From the NCBI RefSeq assembly GCF_025464835.1, contig NZ_JAODMP010000047.1:23902-87901 (forward strand): a stretch of DNA of 64,000 nt. Reading direction: 5' to 3'. The notes under the pieces were generated by a model, which was not told the DNA's origin, did no database searches, and saw only the letters and a list, made by a program, of their open reading frames with translations. This document shows, one piece after another, positions 1 to 7,617 of the stretch. Positions within the stretch are counted from its first letter, which is position 1; the number at the start of each line of letters is the position of its first letter. This DNA comes from Mycetocola sp. GTDB lineage: Bacteria; Actinomycetota; Actinomycetes; Actinomycetales; Microbacteriaceae. The position numbers and the translations under genes were made by a program.

Positions 1-61
1 GGACACCACCCACCGCGTCTCCTCGGCCGTGCAGGCCGTCAGCAAGAAGCTGGGCAAGTAG
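1..61 (+). CDS. C-terminal end of an unidentified protein (partial)
   Basis: The first 61 bases read openly in one frame to a TAG stop and encode the last 19 residues, ending VSSAVQAVSKKLGK. The gene starts outside the window. The fragment is too short to assign. In mycobacteria the small HTH and bS22 genes that follow lie near proC, so a pyrroline-5-carboxylate reductase tail is possible, but nothing in these residues proves it. Confidence 0.5.
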   Translation, partial: DTTHRVSSAVQAVSKKLGK

Positions 62-143
62 TAGCTCGATCCCTCGACACCGTCGGCTCGTGGGAGCTAA
101 AGTGGGCGACACATCACCGGCCACGCCCCCTTCAGGAGTCATT

Positions 144-347
144 ATGACCAATGGTTTGGAAGACGTTCGTTTTCTGACTGTTGCCGAGGTCGCCGAGATG
201 ATGCGTGTGTCCAAAATGACGGTCTACCGCATGGTGCACGCGGGAGAATTGCCTGCCATCCGGTTCGGGCGGTCGTTTCGGGTTCCGGAGTCGGCGGTTG
301 CCCATGTGGTATCCATGCCCGTCGTCGTCGTCGCCGACAGCGCGTGA
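144..347 (+). CDS. BldC/excisionase-type helix-turn-helix protein
   Basis: A 67-residue protein made almost entirely of one MerR-like winged HTH. The stretch FLTVAEVAEMMRVSKMTVYR is the helix-turn-helix, and GELPAIRFGRSFRV is the wing. It matches the small DNA-binding family that contains BldC and a conserved mycobacterial protein beside the bS22 gene. The start at 144 was chosen because AGGAG lies 5 bases upstream and the HTH begins soon after it; an in-frame ATG at 90 would add 18 unconserved residues. It would bind DNA as a developmental or global regulator; targets cannot be read here. It lies directly upstream of the bS22 gene, as in other actinobacteria. Confidence 0.85.
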   Translation: MTNGLEDVRFLTVAEVAEMMRVSKMTVYRMVHAGELPAIRFGRSFRVPESAVAHVVSMPVVVVADSA

Positions 348-454
348 CTCCGGCGTGGGAGCTTGCGCCTCGAGGATCAGCTAGACTGCTCCGAGGCATT
401 TTTTTCTGCCGGCCGTGGCATTCGCGGCCACGGCCAACCTTTGTGAGGTAATTA

Positions 455-553
455 ATGGGTTCTGTAATCAAGAAACGCCGTAAGCGCATGGCGAAGAAGA
501 AGCACCGCAAGCTGCTTCGTAAGACTCGTCACCAGCGTCGCAACAAGAAGTAA
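455..553 (+). CDS. Small ribosomal protein bS22 (AURKAIP1/COX24 domain)
   Basis: A 32-residue, extremely basic protein beginning [19 protein letters not shown] and ending RRNKK, with 20 or more Lys/Arg residues. It matches the AURKAIP1/COX24-domain peptide seen as bS22 in mycobacterial 30S subunit structures, where it sits near the decoding centre. A GTGAGG ribosome site lies about 6 bases before ATG. The gene follows the HTH gene by 107 bases and ends just before a terminator. Its length and composition match the family, and it is easily missed by annotation that drops short genes. Confidence 0.9.
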   Translation: MGSVIKKRRKRMAKKKHRKLLRKTRHQRRNKK

Positions 554-570
554 GCAGCAACGCACCAGTT

Positions 571-601
571 AAGCGTCAGGCCTTTCGGACTGGCGCTTTT
601 T
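571..601 (+). terminator. Rho-independent terminator after bS22
   Basis: An inverted repeat (AGCGTCAG paired with CTGGCGCT, one G-U pair) closes a 10-base loop and is followed by TTTTT. It lies 18 bases after the bS22 stop codon. Confidence 0.85.
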
Positions 602-751
602 GGCGTCCCCGCGGCCCTTCCCCAGAACGGGCGTGTCGAGCGGGCTAACCGCCCCGGACCGCGACGCTCGACGGGCGATGTTGCGCGACATGCGCGCTCA
701 ACAGCAGAAACGGTCCCTTGCCGACAGGCTGTTCCTGTTCAGCGTGCGGCG

Positions 752-1213
752 CTACTCGCCCGGTGTCGGCGCCGGCTGGAACCCGCCGACCACGGAGCTG
801 GGAAGCGTGTGGTCGACGGCGTCGAGTGGCGGCAGGCTCACAACCGCTTCGATGCCCACGAGAGCGCCCGCCCGGCCGAGAGCGTGGACCTGCAGCACCG
901 TGATCGCGGTCGGCTGTGTGCCCCAACGCTCGATCGCGGGCCCGAACACCTCGTCGAGCGTCACATCCTTCGAGAAGTAGACGGTCAGCTTGGCGACAGC
1001 TGAGGTGTCAGCGCCCACATCGGCGAGGACCGCCTTGACCTGCTCGACCGCCTGGGCCGCCTGCGCTCCGGCACCTCCCTCGACGATCTCCCCGGAGGCA
1101 TCCACCCCGTTCTGCTCCCCGATGAACAGAAGCCTGCCGCCGTCGACGAGAGTTGCCTGCGAGAAGTACGGGCTCCTGTGCATGGTCGACGGGTTCACGT
1201 GTGCCAGGGTCAT
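752..1213 (-). CDS. RidA/YjgF family enamine-imine deaminase
   Basis: A 153-residue protein of the RidA (YjgF/YER057c/UK114) superfamily. Members hydrolyse reactive enamine/imine intermediates from PLP enzymes, though many paralogues act on other small molecules. Family features seen are an early HRSPYFSQATLV region, the gain of GEQNGVDASGEIV, and a C-terminal half containing KLTVYFSKDV and ITVLQVHALGRAGALVGIEAVV. The usual catalytic Arg region near the end is replaced by GRAGALVGIE, so canonical deaminase activity is uncertain. GGAGG lies 4 bases upstream of the ATG at 1213. The gene is divergent from the SRPBCC gene. Confidence 0.8.
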   Translation of the reverse strand: MTLAHVNPSTMHRSPYFSQATLVDGGRLLFIGEQNGVDASGEIVEGGAGAQAAQAVEQVKAVLADVGADTSAVAKLTVYFSKDVTLDEVFGPAIERWGTQPTAITVLQVHALGRAGALVGIEAVVSLPPLDAVDHTLPSSVVGGFQPAPTPGE

Positions 1214-1256
1214 GATGCCTCCAGTGCCATCGGTCTCGTCCGAGAATTGTAAGCAT

Positions 1257-1262
1257 TAAGCT
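1257..1262 (+). promoter_or_regulatory. -10 box (TAAGCT) for leaderless SRPBCC gene
   Basis: TAAGCT ends 7 bases before the ATG at 1270, with no Shine-Dalgarno between, so transcription probably starts at the A of the start codon. Confidence 0.45.
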
Positions 1263-1269
1263 CGAGTAC

Positions 1270-1683
1270 ATGAGCGAATCGAACGACACCACAGGGCACA
1301 GCAAGGATGCCGGCTGGAACGTCGGCGTTCGCAAGACCGTCGCAGCGCCGGTAGCCGAAGTCTGGGCCTACCTCCTCGGCAAGGGACTGCCGATGTGGCT
1401 CGGCGACATTGACGAGCTGCCCGCCAAGAAAGGCGTGCGCTACCGCACGAACGACGGCGTCCGCGGCACCATCCGGGGTTTCGAGGAGAAGAAGCACGTC
1501 CGCCTGACCTGGCAGCCCGAGGATTGGCCGCACGACACCGCCCTGCAGCTCACCGTCAGCAAGTCCGCCGCGGGCGCGACGATCGAGATCTCGCACGAGG
1601 AACTCGCCGACCGCGAAGAACGTCGCATGATGCTCGGTCACTGGCACCGGGTGGTTGATTCGCTCGTCGCGCACTTCGAGTAG
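1270..1683 (+). CDS. SRPBCC (START/AHSA1-like) domain protein
   Basis: A 137-residue protein with the helix-grip fold signature of the SRPBCC superfamily. It has the N-terminal strand VRKTVAAPVAEVWAYLL, a central beta region GTIRGFEEKKHVRLTWQPEDW, and a C-terminal helix HWHRVVDSLVAHFE. This fold binds hydrophobic ligands; the AHSA1 branch is often annotated only as a domain protein. The ligand cannot be deduced. It starts a short cluster with the glutaredoxin-like and Dabb genes, but each of the first two has its own -10 box. Confidence 0.8.
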   Translation: MSESNDTTGHSKDAGWNVGVRKTVAAPVAEVWAYLLGKGLPMWLGDIDELPAKKGVRYRTNDGVRGTIRGFEEKKHVRLTWQPEDWPHDTALQLTVSKSAAGATIEISHEELADREERRMMLGHWHRVVDSLVAHFE

Positions 1684-1684
1684 T

Positions 1685-1690
1685 TAGGCT
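1685..1690 (+). promoter_or_regulatory. -10 box (TAGGCT) for the glutaredoxin gene
   Basis: TAGGCT is followed by GGGGCG and then the GTG start at 1697. The six-base spacing fits a leaderless transcript and supports the GTG start. It overlaps the end of the SRPBCC gene (stop at 1681-1683) by nothing. Confidence 0.4.
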
Positions 1691-1696
1691 GGGGCG

Positions 1697-1966
1697 GTGG
1701 AAACGGCATCCCTCACCCTCATCGGCAGACCCGGCTGTCATCTCTGTGATGACGCGCGCACGGTCGTCACGCGGGTGATGGACGAGCTTTCATCGCGACC
1801 GGATGCTCCGGCACTCACCCTCGACGAGGTTTCGATCCTCGACGACGCGGAGCTGAACGCGAAATACGCTGAAGAGATCCCCGTCCTGCTCATCAACGGG
1901 CGGGTCCACAACTACTGGCGGATCGACCCGGTCCGCCTGACCAACGCACTCCTGGAGCTCACATGA
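1697..1966 (+). CDS. Glutaredoxin-family thiol-disulfide protein
   Basis: An 89-residue thioredoxin-fold protein (DUF836-like branch) with the redox motif CHLC at residues 14-17 in GRPGCHLCDDAR. The conserved cis-proline region follows in EEIPVLLINGRVHN. It probably reduces small disulfides or mixed disulfides in the cytoplasm, but its partner is unknown. The GTG start is the only one placed sensibly before the first strand. Its stop overlaps the ATG of the next gene (ATGA), so the two are translationally coupled. Confidence 0.82.
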   Translation: METASLTLIGRPGCHLCDDARTVVTRVMDELSSRPDAPALTLDEVSILDDAELNAKYAEEIPVLLINGRVHNYWRIDPVRLTNALLELT

Positions 1967-2262
1967 TCCGCCACATCGTCTGCTGGAAACTCGCCGCAAC
2001 GGATGACGCCACCAAGTCCGAACACGCCGCCGAGATCGCCCGTCAGATGAACGAGCTGCCCGCGCTGATCCCCGAGATCCGTGCGCTGCAGGTCGGCAAG
2101 AATGTGCTGTTCCCGGAAGTCAACTGGGATGTCGTGCTCATCGCCGACTTCGACGACGCCGACGCGCTCGAGCGCTACTCGGTGCACCCGGAGCACCAGC
2201 GGGTCGGCAAGTACATCGGTGAAGTGCGCGAGGACCGGGTCGCCGTCGACGTCGAGGTCTGA
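1963..2262 (+). CDS. Dabb family (stress-responsive alpha/beta barrel) protein
   Basis: A 99-residue protein of the dimeric alpha-beta barrel (Dabb) superfamily. It begins MIRHIVCWKL, typical of the family (xxHxVxxK), and contains VNWDVVLIADFDDADALERYSVHPEHQRV, the second conserved half. Plant and bacterial members are stress-related or act as cyclases and monooxygenases; the substrate here is unknown. The gene overlaps the glutaredoxin stop by four bases. Confidence 0.85.
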   Translation: MIRHIVCWKLAATDDATKSEHAAEIARQMNELPALIPEIRALQVGKNVLFPEVNWDVVLIADFDDADALERYSVHPEHQRVGKYIGEVREDRVAVDVEV

Positions 2263-2273
2263 CCCGCGCAGCC

Positions 2274-2449
2274 GTTGATCGAGTAGCGACGAAGGAGCGT
2301 ATCGAGATCCTCGCTGCGGGAGGCGGATCTCGATACGGCCGCAAGCGGCCTACTCGATCAGCGGGCTGTGGCGGCAGGCGGCCTACTCGATCAGCGGGCT
2401 GTGGCGGCAAGCGGTCTACTCGATCAGCGGGCCGTGGCGGCAAGCGGGG
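2274..2449. repeat. GTTGATCGAGTAG palindromic repeat with 3 x 33-bp tandem tail
   Basis: The left part (2274-2362) is an imperfect palindrome: GTTGATCGAGTAG and GTATCGAGATCC pair with GGATCTCGATAC and CTACTCGATCAGC around a 14-base centre. The right arm is then amplified as three tandem units of 33 bp at 2351-2383, 2384-2416 and 2417-2449, each starting TACTCGATCAGCGGG. It lies between convergent genes. Related copies lie at 9082-9326 and 12419-12458. Confidence 0.85.
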
Positions 2450-2454
2450 CGCCG

Positions 2455-2515
2455 TTTCACTCGTTCCGGCCCGGTTCACGCGTTACGCCGGGTGAATCCG
2501 TCCGGAACGCGTGAA
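2455..2515. repeat. 61-bp TTTCAC...CGCGTGAA repeat, copy 1
   Basis: A 61-bp unit starting TTTCACTCG and ending AACGCGTGAA. It has the same length as the unit at 39792-39852 and agrees with it at about 46 of 61 positions by eye. It lies between the 33-bp repeats and the end of aspS. Confidence 0.65.
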
Positions 2516-2527
2516 TTCGCGTGCCCT

Positions 2528-3868
2528 CTACGGCAGCAAGCGGGTGGGGCCGCGGAAGAGGTAGGTGACCTCGCGGATCGACGTCTCGTGCAGCATGAGC
2601 ATGAGCACACGGGCGAGGCCCATGCCGAAACCACCATGTGGCGGCACGCCATAACGGAAGAAGTCGAGGTAGAAGTCGAGCTCTTTCGGGTCGAGACCCT
2701 TCTCCTTCGCCTGCTCGATGAGCACGTCGACACGGTGTTCGCGTTGTGCCCCCGTGGAGATCTCCACACCGTTGAAGATGAGGTCGTAGCTCTTCGTGAT
2801 CGACGCGTCGCCGTCATGGCGCATGTGGTAGAACGGCCGGATGCTCGAGGCGTAGTCGGTAAGGAAGACGAATTCGTGGCCGAACGTCTCGGCGACATAC
2901 GCGGAGATCTGGCGTTCACCTTCCGGGTCCATGTCGTCGTCTGCGCGGGGAACCTCATAGCCGCGCTCGGCGACGATGCGCTTCGCCTCTGCGAGCGGGA
3001 TGCGGGGGAACGGGGTGGACGGGACGGTGACCTCGAGGTCGAACAGCGCCTTGATCTCGTCACCGTGCTTGGCCTGAACGGCGGTGAACCCGGCGACGAT
3101 GAGGTCCTCGTGCAGCTGCATGACGTCTTCGTGCGAGTCGATCCAGCTCACTTCGGAGTCGATCGACGTGAACTCGGTCGCGTGACGTGAGGTGAACGAC
3201 GGGTCGGCGCGGAACGCTGGCCCGACCTCGAAGACCTTGCCGAAGCCGGCCGGCTGGGCCATCTGCTTGAAGAACTGCGGGCTCTGCGCGAGGTAGGCCT
3301 TGGTGTCGAAGTACTCGATCTCGAACAGTTCGGCGCGCGACTCGCTGGCGGAGGCCATGAGCTTCGGTGTGTGCAGCTCGATGAAGTCGTTGTCGATCCA
3401 GTAGCTGCGGAGCGCGTGCTCGAACGTGGTCTGGATACGGAAGATGAGGTTCTGTTTCGGGTTGCGCAGGTCGAGAAAACGCCAGTCCATGCGCTTGTCG
3501 AGGCTGGAGTCAGCGGCGATCGGCGTCTCGGGGAGGGCCTCTCCGACGACATCGAGCGACTCGAGCTTGATCTCGAGCCCGCCGAGCTTCACGCGTTCGT
3601 CATGCTTGAGCGTGCCGGTGACGGTGATGAACGAGCCGTGGGCCAGAGCCGAGATGGATTCGGTGATGGCGAGTTTCGTCGCGGATGCCTCATCCTCGTC
3701 GTTCAGTTCGCGAACGGCCGGATTGACCAGCTGAGCAGCGCCGGACTCATCGCGGAGCACGATGAACTGGACCTTCTTCTGATCACGGACGGTCTCGACC
3801 CATCCGGAGACGGAGACGGGGCCCTCAGGGAGGTCGGCCAGGTTCTTGATCAATACGCGTGTGGTCAC
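2528..3868 (-). CDS. aspS: Aspartyl-tRNA synthetase, archaeal type, probably aspartate--tRNA(Asn/Asp) ligase
   Basis: A 446-residue class II aminoacyl-tRNA synthetase. An N-terminal OB-fold anticodon domain (SVSGWVETVRDQKK) is followed by motif 1 around the RSYWIDNDFIELHTPKL segment, motif 2 (FEVGPAFRAD and RHATEFTSIDSE), STGAQREHR, and motif 3 GGFGMGLARVLM near the C-terminus. The length and the absence of the bacterial GAD insertion place it in the archaeal/eukaryal AspRS group, not the roughly 590-residue bacterial form. Such enzymes are often non-discriminating and charge tRNA-Asn with Asp for repair by GatCAB. The Trp that marks discriminating archaeal enzymes near residue 26 appears replaced (GWVE), which hints at relaxed specificity. 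It starts with GTG. Confidence 0.9.
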   Translation of the reverse strand: MTTRVLIKNLADLPEGPVSVSGWVETVRDQKKVQFIVLRDESGAAQLVNPAVRELNDEDEASATKLAITESISALAHGSFITVTGTLKHDERVKLGGLEIKLESLDVVGEALPETPIAADSSLDKRMDWRFLDLRNPKQNLIFRIQTTFEHALRSYWIDNDFIELHTPKLMASASESRAELFEIEYFDTKAYLAQSPQFFKQMAQPAGFGKVFEVGPAFRADPSFTSRHATEFTSIDSEVSWIDSHEDVMQLHEDLIVAGFTAVQAKHGDEIKALFDLEVTVPSTPFPRIPLAEAKRIVAERGYEVPRADDDMDPEGERQISAYVAETFGHEFVFLTDYASSIRPFYHMRHDGDASITKSYDLIFNGVEISTGAQREHRVDVLIEQAKEKGLDPKELDFYLDFFRYGVPPHGGFGMGLARVLMLMLHETSIREVTYLFRGPTRLLP

Positions 3869-3876
3869 GAGGGTCT

Positions 3877-3882
3877 AGCTTA
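3877..3882 (-). promoter_or_regulatory. -10 box (TAAGCT) of aspS
   Basis: On the minus strand TAAGCT is followed by 8 bases and the GTG start at 3868, consistent with a leaderless transcript. Confidence 0.4.
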
Positions 3883-3962
3883 CGCGAGCGGTCCAATCTG
3901 ACGGATTCCTGCGAGAAGTACCGGGCGCAGGCCCCCGGTACTTCGCCGAGTTCTACGATACG

Positions 3963-3968
3963 TAGACT
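3963..3968 (+). promoter_or_regulatory. -10 box (TAGACT) deciding the start of the histidine phosphatase
   Basis: TAGACT is followed by 7 bases and GTG at 3976. No ribosome site is present, so this leaderless arrangement is the reason for choosing GTG 3976 over upstream in-frame starts. Confidence 0.45.
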
Positions 3969-3975
3969 GGGACGT

Positions 3976-4611
3976 GTGGTAGCCAGTCAGATTCATCTCG
4001 TCCGACACGGCGAGGTGCATAATCCCTTGCGCGTGCTCTACGGACGCCTCCCCGGCTACCGTCTCTCCGAACTCGGTGAACAGATGGCGGCCGCCGCAGC
4101 CGACGACCTCGCCAGCCGCGGCAGGGAGATCACGCGATTGCTGGCATCCCCGCTGCAACGCGCACAGGAGTCGGCCGTCCCGATATCGGGACGCTTCGGT
4201 ATTCCGATCGAGACCGACGAGAGGGTCATCGAACCGACAAACCACTTCGAGGGCACGGTCATGCGCCTCGCGCTGCGCAACCCCGCCAACTGGGTCGCGC
4301 TGCGCAACCCGCGCAAACCCAGCTGGGGCGAGCCGTACGTGTCGATCGTTGCCCGCATGCTCGACGCTGTGCGCGATGTCTGGGAGTCGACACCGTCTGG
4401 AGATGTTGTCCTCGTCAGCCACCAGTTGCCGATCTGGATGGTTCACTCCGCGCTCGGCGACGGCCGCCTGCCGCATGACCCGCGGGAGCGCCGCTGCGCC
4501 CTGTCGAGCATCACATCGTTCGAACACCGAGACGGCGTCTTCGTCGAGGTCGACTACACCGACCCCGCAGGCGTTCTCGCAGCGGGTGCGACGGACGTGG
4601 GAGCGGTATGA
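3976..4611 (+). CDS. Histidine phosphatase (phosphoglycerate-mutase-like) family protein
   Basis: A 211-residue branch-1 histidine phosphatase. The catalytic motif LVRHGEVHN is at residues 8-16, the second-half ASPLQRAQESA carries the phosphate-binding Arg, and VLVSHQLPIWM holds the second catalytic His. These enzymes transfer a phosphoryl group to the first His before hydrolysis; the substrate is not predictable. It begins the cytochrome c maturation operon, and its stop overlaps the next ATG (ATGA). Linkage of a histidine phosphatase to TlpA-CcdA-ResB-CcsB is common in actinobacteria, though its role there is unclear. Confidence 0.88.
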   Translation: MVASQIHLVRHGEVHNPLRVLYGRLPGYRLSELGEQMAAAAADDLASRGREITRLLASPLQRAQESAVPISGRFGIPIETDERVIEPTNHFEGTVMRLALRNPANWVALRNPRKPSWGEPYVSIVARMLDAVRDVWESTPSGDVVLVSHQLPIWMVHSALGDGRLPHDPRERRCALSSITSFEHRDGVFVEVDYTDPAGVLAAGATDVGAV

Positions 4612-5195
4612 GGCGACGGATGCGCGTGGCTGCGATCGGGATCGCCGCTGTTCTGCTTCTCACCGGTTGCGCAAGCGACCCCCTCGCTGAGCAATATAAA
4701 GAGGGCAGCAACAAGGGATACATCGCCGGAGACGGTTCCGTGACCGAGATCCCCGAGGCGGAGCGCGGGGACTCGATCAGCTTCGCCGGCGCGACCGAGA
4801 GCGGCGAGAAGATCTCCTCGGAGGACTTTCCCGGCGAGGTCCTCGTCGTGAACTTCTGGTACGCCGCGTGCGCCCCCTGCCGGGCGGAAGCGCCCGACCT
4901 TCAGGAACTCAGCGCCGAGTACGACGGCAAGGGCGCTCAGTTCATCGGGGTCAACGTGTACGACCAGGCCGACACGGCGCTCTCCTTCAACGAAACCTAC
5001 GGCATCACCTACCCGTCGATCCTCGACGTGCAGGACGGCGCCGTGAAACTCGCTTTCACCGGAACGGTGCCGCCGAAAGCGGTGCCGACAACGATCGTGC
5101 TCGACAAGGAAGGCAGGGTCTCGGCCCGCATCCTCGGGCAGTTGAAAGAAGCATCCATCCTCGGCACGCTCATTCGCGACGCGATCGAAGAGTAG
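4608..5195 (+). CDS. TlpA/ResA-like thiol-disulfide oxidoreductase lipoprotein
   Basis: A 195-residue exported thioredoxin-fold protein. The N-terminus has a lipoprotein signal with lipobox LTGC (lipidated Cys at residue 21). The redox site is CAPC at residues 88-91 inside NFWYAACAPCRAE, and the cis-proline region is VPTTIVLDKEGRV. In System II cytochrome c maturation such proteins (ResA/CcsX) reduce the CXXCH cysteines of apocytochrome c outside the membrane, with electrons relayed by CcdA, the next gene. The four-base overlap with the gene upstream indicates one operon. Confidence 0.93.
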   Translation: MRRRMRVAAIGIAAVLLLTGCASDPLAEQYKEGSNKGYIAGDGSVTEIPEAERGDSISFAGATESGEKISSEDFPGEVLVVNFWYAACAPCRAEAPDLQELSAEYDGKGAQFIGVNVYDQADTALSFNETYGITYPSILDVQDGAVKLAFTGTVPPKAVPTTIVLDKEGRVSARILGQLKEASILGTLIRDAIEE

Positions 5196-5204
5196 AGCGC
5201 CGTC

Positions 5205-5951
5205 ATGAATCCGGGTGAGATCGTCCTCAATGGGCAACTTTTCGCGGCCATCCCCATCGCCCTGCTGGCCGGGCTGGTCTCATTCGCGTCGCCCTGCGTG
5301 CTTCCGCTGGTGCCCGGCTACCTCGGTTACGTCAGCGGGATGTCGAACGGCCCCCGCGCCAAACAGGCTCCTGCCCGATCACGGGTGATGCTCGGAGCTG
5401 TGCTCTTCGTGCTCGGCTTCAGCCTTGTCTTCGTGCTGATCGGAGCATTCGCGGGCACCATCGGCGCATTCGTCGTGCAGTGGGAGGATGTCATCACCCG
5501 CGTGCTCGGCGTCGTCGTCATCGTCATGGGCCTCGTCTTCGTCGGGCAGTTCTCGTTCCTCCAACGCACGGTCAAGTCGAACTTCCGCCCGGCGACAGGA
5601 CTCGCAGGGGCGCCCGTCCTCGGGCTTGTCTTCGCGGTCGGCTGGGCGCCCTGCCTGGGGCCGACGCTCATCGCCATCCAGGCGCTCAGCCTCACCTCTG
5701 GTTCTACCGGTCGGGGAGCGCTTCTCGGACTGGTCTACTGCCTCGGCCTTGGGATCCCTTTCCTTCTGGTGGCCGCCGGGTTGAACTGGGTCACCGGATC
5801 CGTAGCATTCCTGAAACGGCATATCCGCGCGATCAACGTGGCCGGCGGCATCCTGCTCGTCTTCATCGGCGTGCTGATGGTCTCCGGTGTCTGGGGAATG
5901 CTCATGTCACGAGTCGGAGTGCTGATCGACGGTTATGTCACGACCATCTGA
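5205..5951 (+). CDS. ccdA: Cytochrome c biogenesis transmembrane protein CcdA
   Basis: A 248-residue protein with six predicted membrane helices. It carries the paired redox cysteines typical of CcdA/DsbD: FASPCVLPLVPGYLGY (Cys 31) and a matching GWAPCLGPTLIA in helix 4. CcdA carries reducing equivalents from cytoplasmic thioredoxin across the membrane to the TlpA/ResA-like protein encoded just upstream. The gene begins 9 bases after that gene and overlaps resB by 17 bases, so translation is probably coupled. Confidence 0.95.
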   Translation: MNPGEIVLNGQLFAAIPIALLAGLVSFASPCVLPLVPGYLGYVSGMSNGPRAKQAPARSRVMLGAVLFVLGFSLVFVLIGAFAGTIGAFVVQWEDVITRVLGVVVIVMGLVFVGQFSFLQRTVKSNFRPATGLAGAPVLGLVFAVGWAPCLGPTLIAIQALSLTSGSTGRGALLGLVYCLGLGIPFLLVAAGLNWVTGSVAFLKRHIRAINVAGGILLVFIGVLMVSGVWGMLMSRVGVLIDGYVTTI

Positions 5952-7617
5952 TTACGTCGATGCGGGGGCCCGCCCGCAGCAGGAGCGCCCTGACGACGAC
6001 ATCGTCCAGCCGAAGCTCGGTTTCACCGGCACCCTGCGGTTCATCTGGCGACAGCTCACGAGCATGCGCACCGCGCTGATGTTGTTGCTGCTCCTGGCAA
6101 TTGCCGCGGTGCCAGGATCACTCGTGCCGCAGCGCAGTTCGGACCCGAACGGCGTCATCCAGTACTTCGACGACAACCCTGACCTCGCGCCGGTGCTCGA
6201 CAGCATCCAGATGTTCGATGTCTACGGGTCCGTGTGGTTCTCGAGCATCTACCTGCTGCTGTTCATCTCGCTGATCGGCTGCGTGGTGCCGCGCACCAAA
6301 CACCACTTCCAGGCGATGCGGTCGCGTCCCCCGCGTACCCCCGCCAGGCTCCAACGCCTCGCCGCTCACACCGAGATCACCCTGGAGGGTGGGAACGCCG
6401 GCTCCGCGATCGAATCGGCACACGCGCTGCTCAAGAAGTCCGGCTACCGGACGGAGCTCTACCAGGGCCGGAACGGCGACGTGTCGGTCTCGGCCGAGCG
6501 CGGTTACCTCCGCGAGACCGGAAACCTCGTCTTCCACTCCGCTCTCGTCGGCATGCTCCTCACCGTCGCCATCGGCGGCGGGCTCGGCTATGCCGGCCAG
6601 CGGGTCATCGTCGAGGGGCAGACCTTCGTGAACACACTGCTCGACTACAACTCGTTCAACCCGGGGCGGTTCTACAACCCGGACGACCTCGCCCCGTACT
6701 CCCTGTCGCTCGACAACTTCGACGTGACGTACGAGCAGAAGAACCTCGACGCCTACGGCCAGCCCATCGACTTCACAGCCCACGTCACCACGCGGTTGCC
6801 GAACGGCGACACCGAGGAACGGGCCATCAAGGTGAACGACCCGCTTCGGTTCGAGGGTACGGATGTCTTCCTCCTCGGCAACGGCTACGCGCCGAAGGTC
6901 ACCGTCCGGGACCCGGACGGCACTGTGGTCTGGACCGATTCGGTTCCGTTCCTCCCGCAGGACGGCAACCTCACCTCTCTCGGCGTCATCAAGATCCCGG
7001 ACGGCCTCGAGGAGCAGATCGGCATGATCGGCTTCCTCTACCCGACCGCATACGAGCTGGAGACCGGCGCGTATACCTCCACCTACCCCGACCTCGTCTT
7101 TCCGGTGCTGACACTCAACGTGTACTCCGGTGACCTCGGCATCAACGACGGTGCTCCCAAATCGGTGTACGAGCTCAACGTGGACGATATGACCCAATTG
7201 ACCGGCGGGGAAACCGGCGTGGATTCGATCGAACTGATGCCGGGGCAGAGCCAGGAGCTGCCGGGCGGTCGAGGGTCCATCACCTTCGAGAACGCGAATC
7301 CGGATGCTGCGGCGTCCGCCGACGAGAACGCCACGACCGCAGACTTCAGCGGTTCCGTCGCCCGCTTCGCCTCCTTCGACGTGCATCGTGACCCGACCCA
7401 GGGCTGGGTGCTCACCTTCGCAATCCTCATCCTCGGCGGACTGCTGACCTCGCTGTTCATCCCGCGCCGGCGGGTCTGGATCAAGGCGACCGACAACGTC
7501 GACGGCACGGTTCGCGTCGAATACGCCGGCCTCGCCCGCGGTGAAGACCCCGGGCTCGGTGAGGCCGTCGACGCCATCGCTTACCGTCACGGCACCGCTC
7601 TCGGCCTGCAGCGATGA
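5935..7617 (+). CDS. resB: Cytochrome c biogenesis protein ResB (Ccs1)
   Basis: A 560-residue membrane protein of the ResB/Ccs1 family. Three hydrophobic helices lie in the first 220 residues (starting with LTSMRTALMLLLLLAIAAVP). A large extracytoplasmic domain follows (roughly 240-500), then a last helix VLTFAILILGGLLTSLFIP. The SLVPQ and NLVFHSALVGML regions are typical. With CcsB it forms the System II synthetase that delivers haem and attaches it to apocytochrome c. It overlaps both ccdA and the following DUF3054 gene. Confidence 0.94.
   Translation: MSRPSDYVDAGARPQQERPDDDIVQPKLGFTGTLRFIWRQLTSMRTALMLLLLLAIAAVPGSLVPQRSSDPNGVIQYFDDNPDLAPVLDSIQMFDVYGSVWFSSIYLLLFISLIGCVVPRTKHHFQAMRSRPPRTPARLQRLAAHTEITLEGGNAGSAIESAHALLKKSGYRTELYQGRNGDVSVSAERGYLRETGNLVFHSALVGMLLTVAIGGGLGYAGQRVIVEGQTFVNTLLDYNSFNPGRFYNPDDLAPYSLSLDNFDVTYEQKNLDAYGQPIDFTAHVTTRLPNGDTEERAIKVNDPLRFEGTDVFLLGNGYAPKVTVRDPDGTVVWTDSVPFLPQDGNLTSLGVIKIPDGLEEQIGMIGFLYPTAYELETGAYTSTYPDLVFPVLTLNVYSGDLGINDGAPKSVYELNVDDMTQLTGGETGVDSIELMPGQSQELPGGRGSITFENANPDAAASADENATTADFSGSVARFASFDVHRDPTQGWVLTFAILILGGLLTSLFIPRRRVWIKATDNVDGTVRVEYAGLARGEDPGLGEAVDAIAYRHGTALGLQR

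Noticed and set aside
90..143. Upstream in-frame ATG of the HTH gene, adding 18 residues
   Set aside because: AGGAG sits correctly before the ATG at 144, and the family begins there; the extra residues look like untranslated leader.
2351..2449. Three regular 33-bp repeats, considered as a CRISPR array
   Set aside because: The units are contiguous, with no unique spacers and no cas genes nearby; they are tandem copies of a palindromic repeat arm.
2492..3190. Long plus-strand open frame opposite aspS
   Set aside because: It is antisense to the strongly conserved AspRS sequence, and its composition follows from the high GC content of the real gene.
6118..7590. 490-codon minus-strand frame opposite resB
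   Set aside because: It is a shadow of resB with no domain, and sits inside a coupled plus-strand operon.
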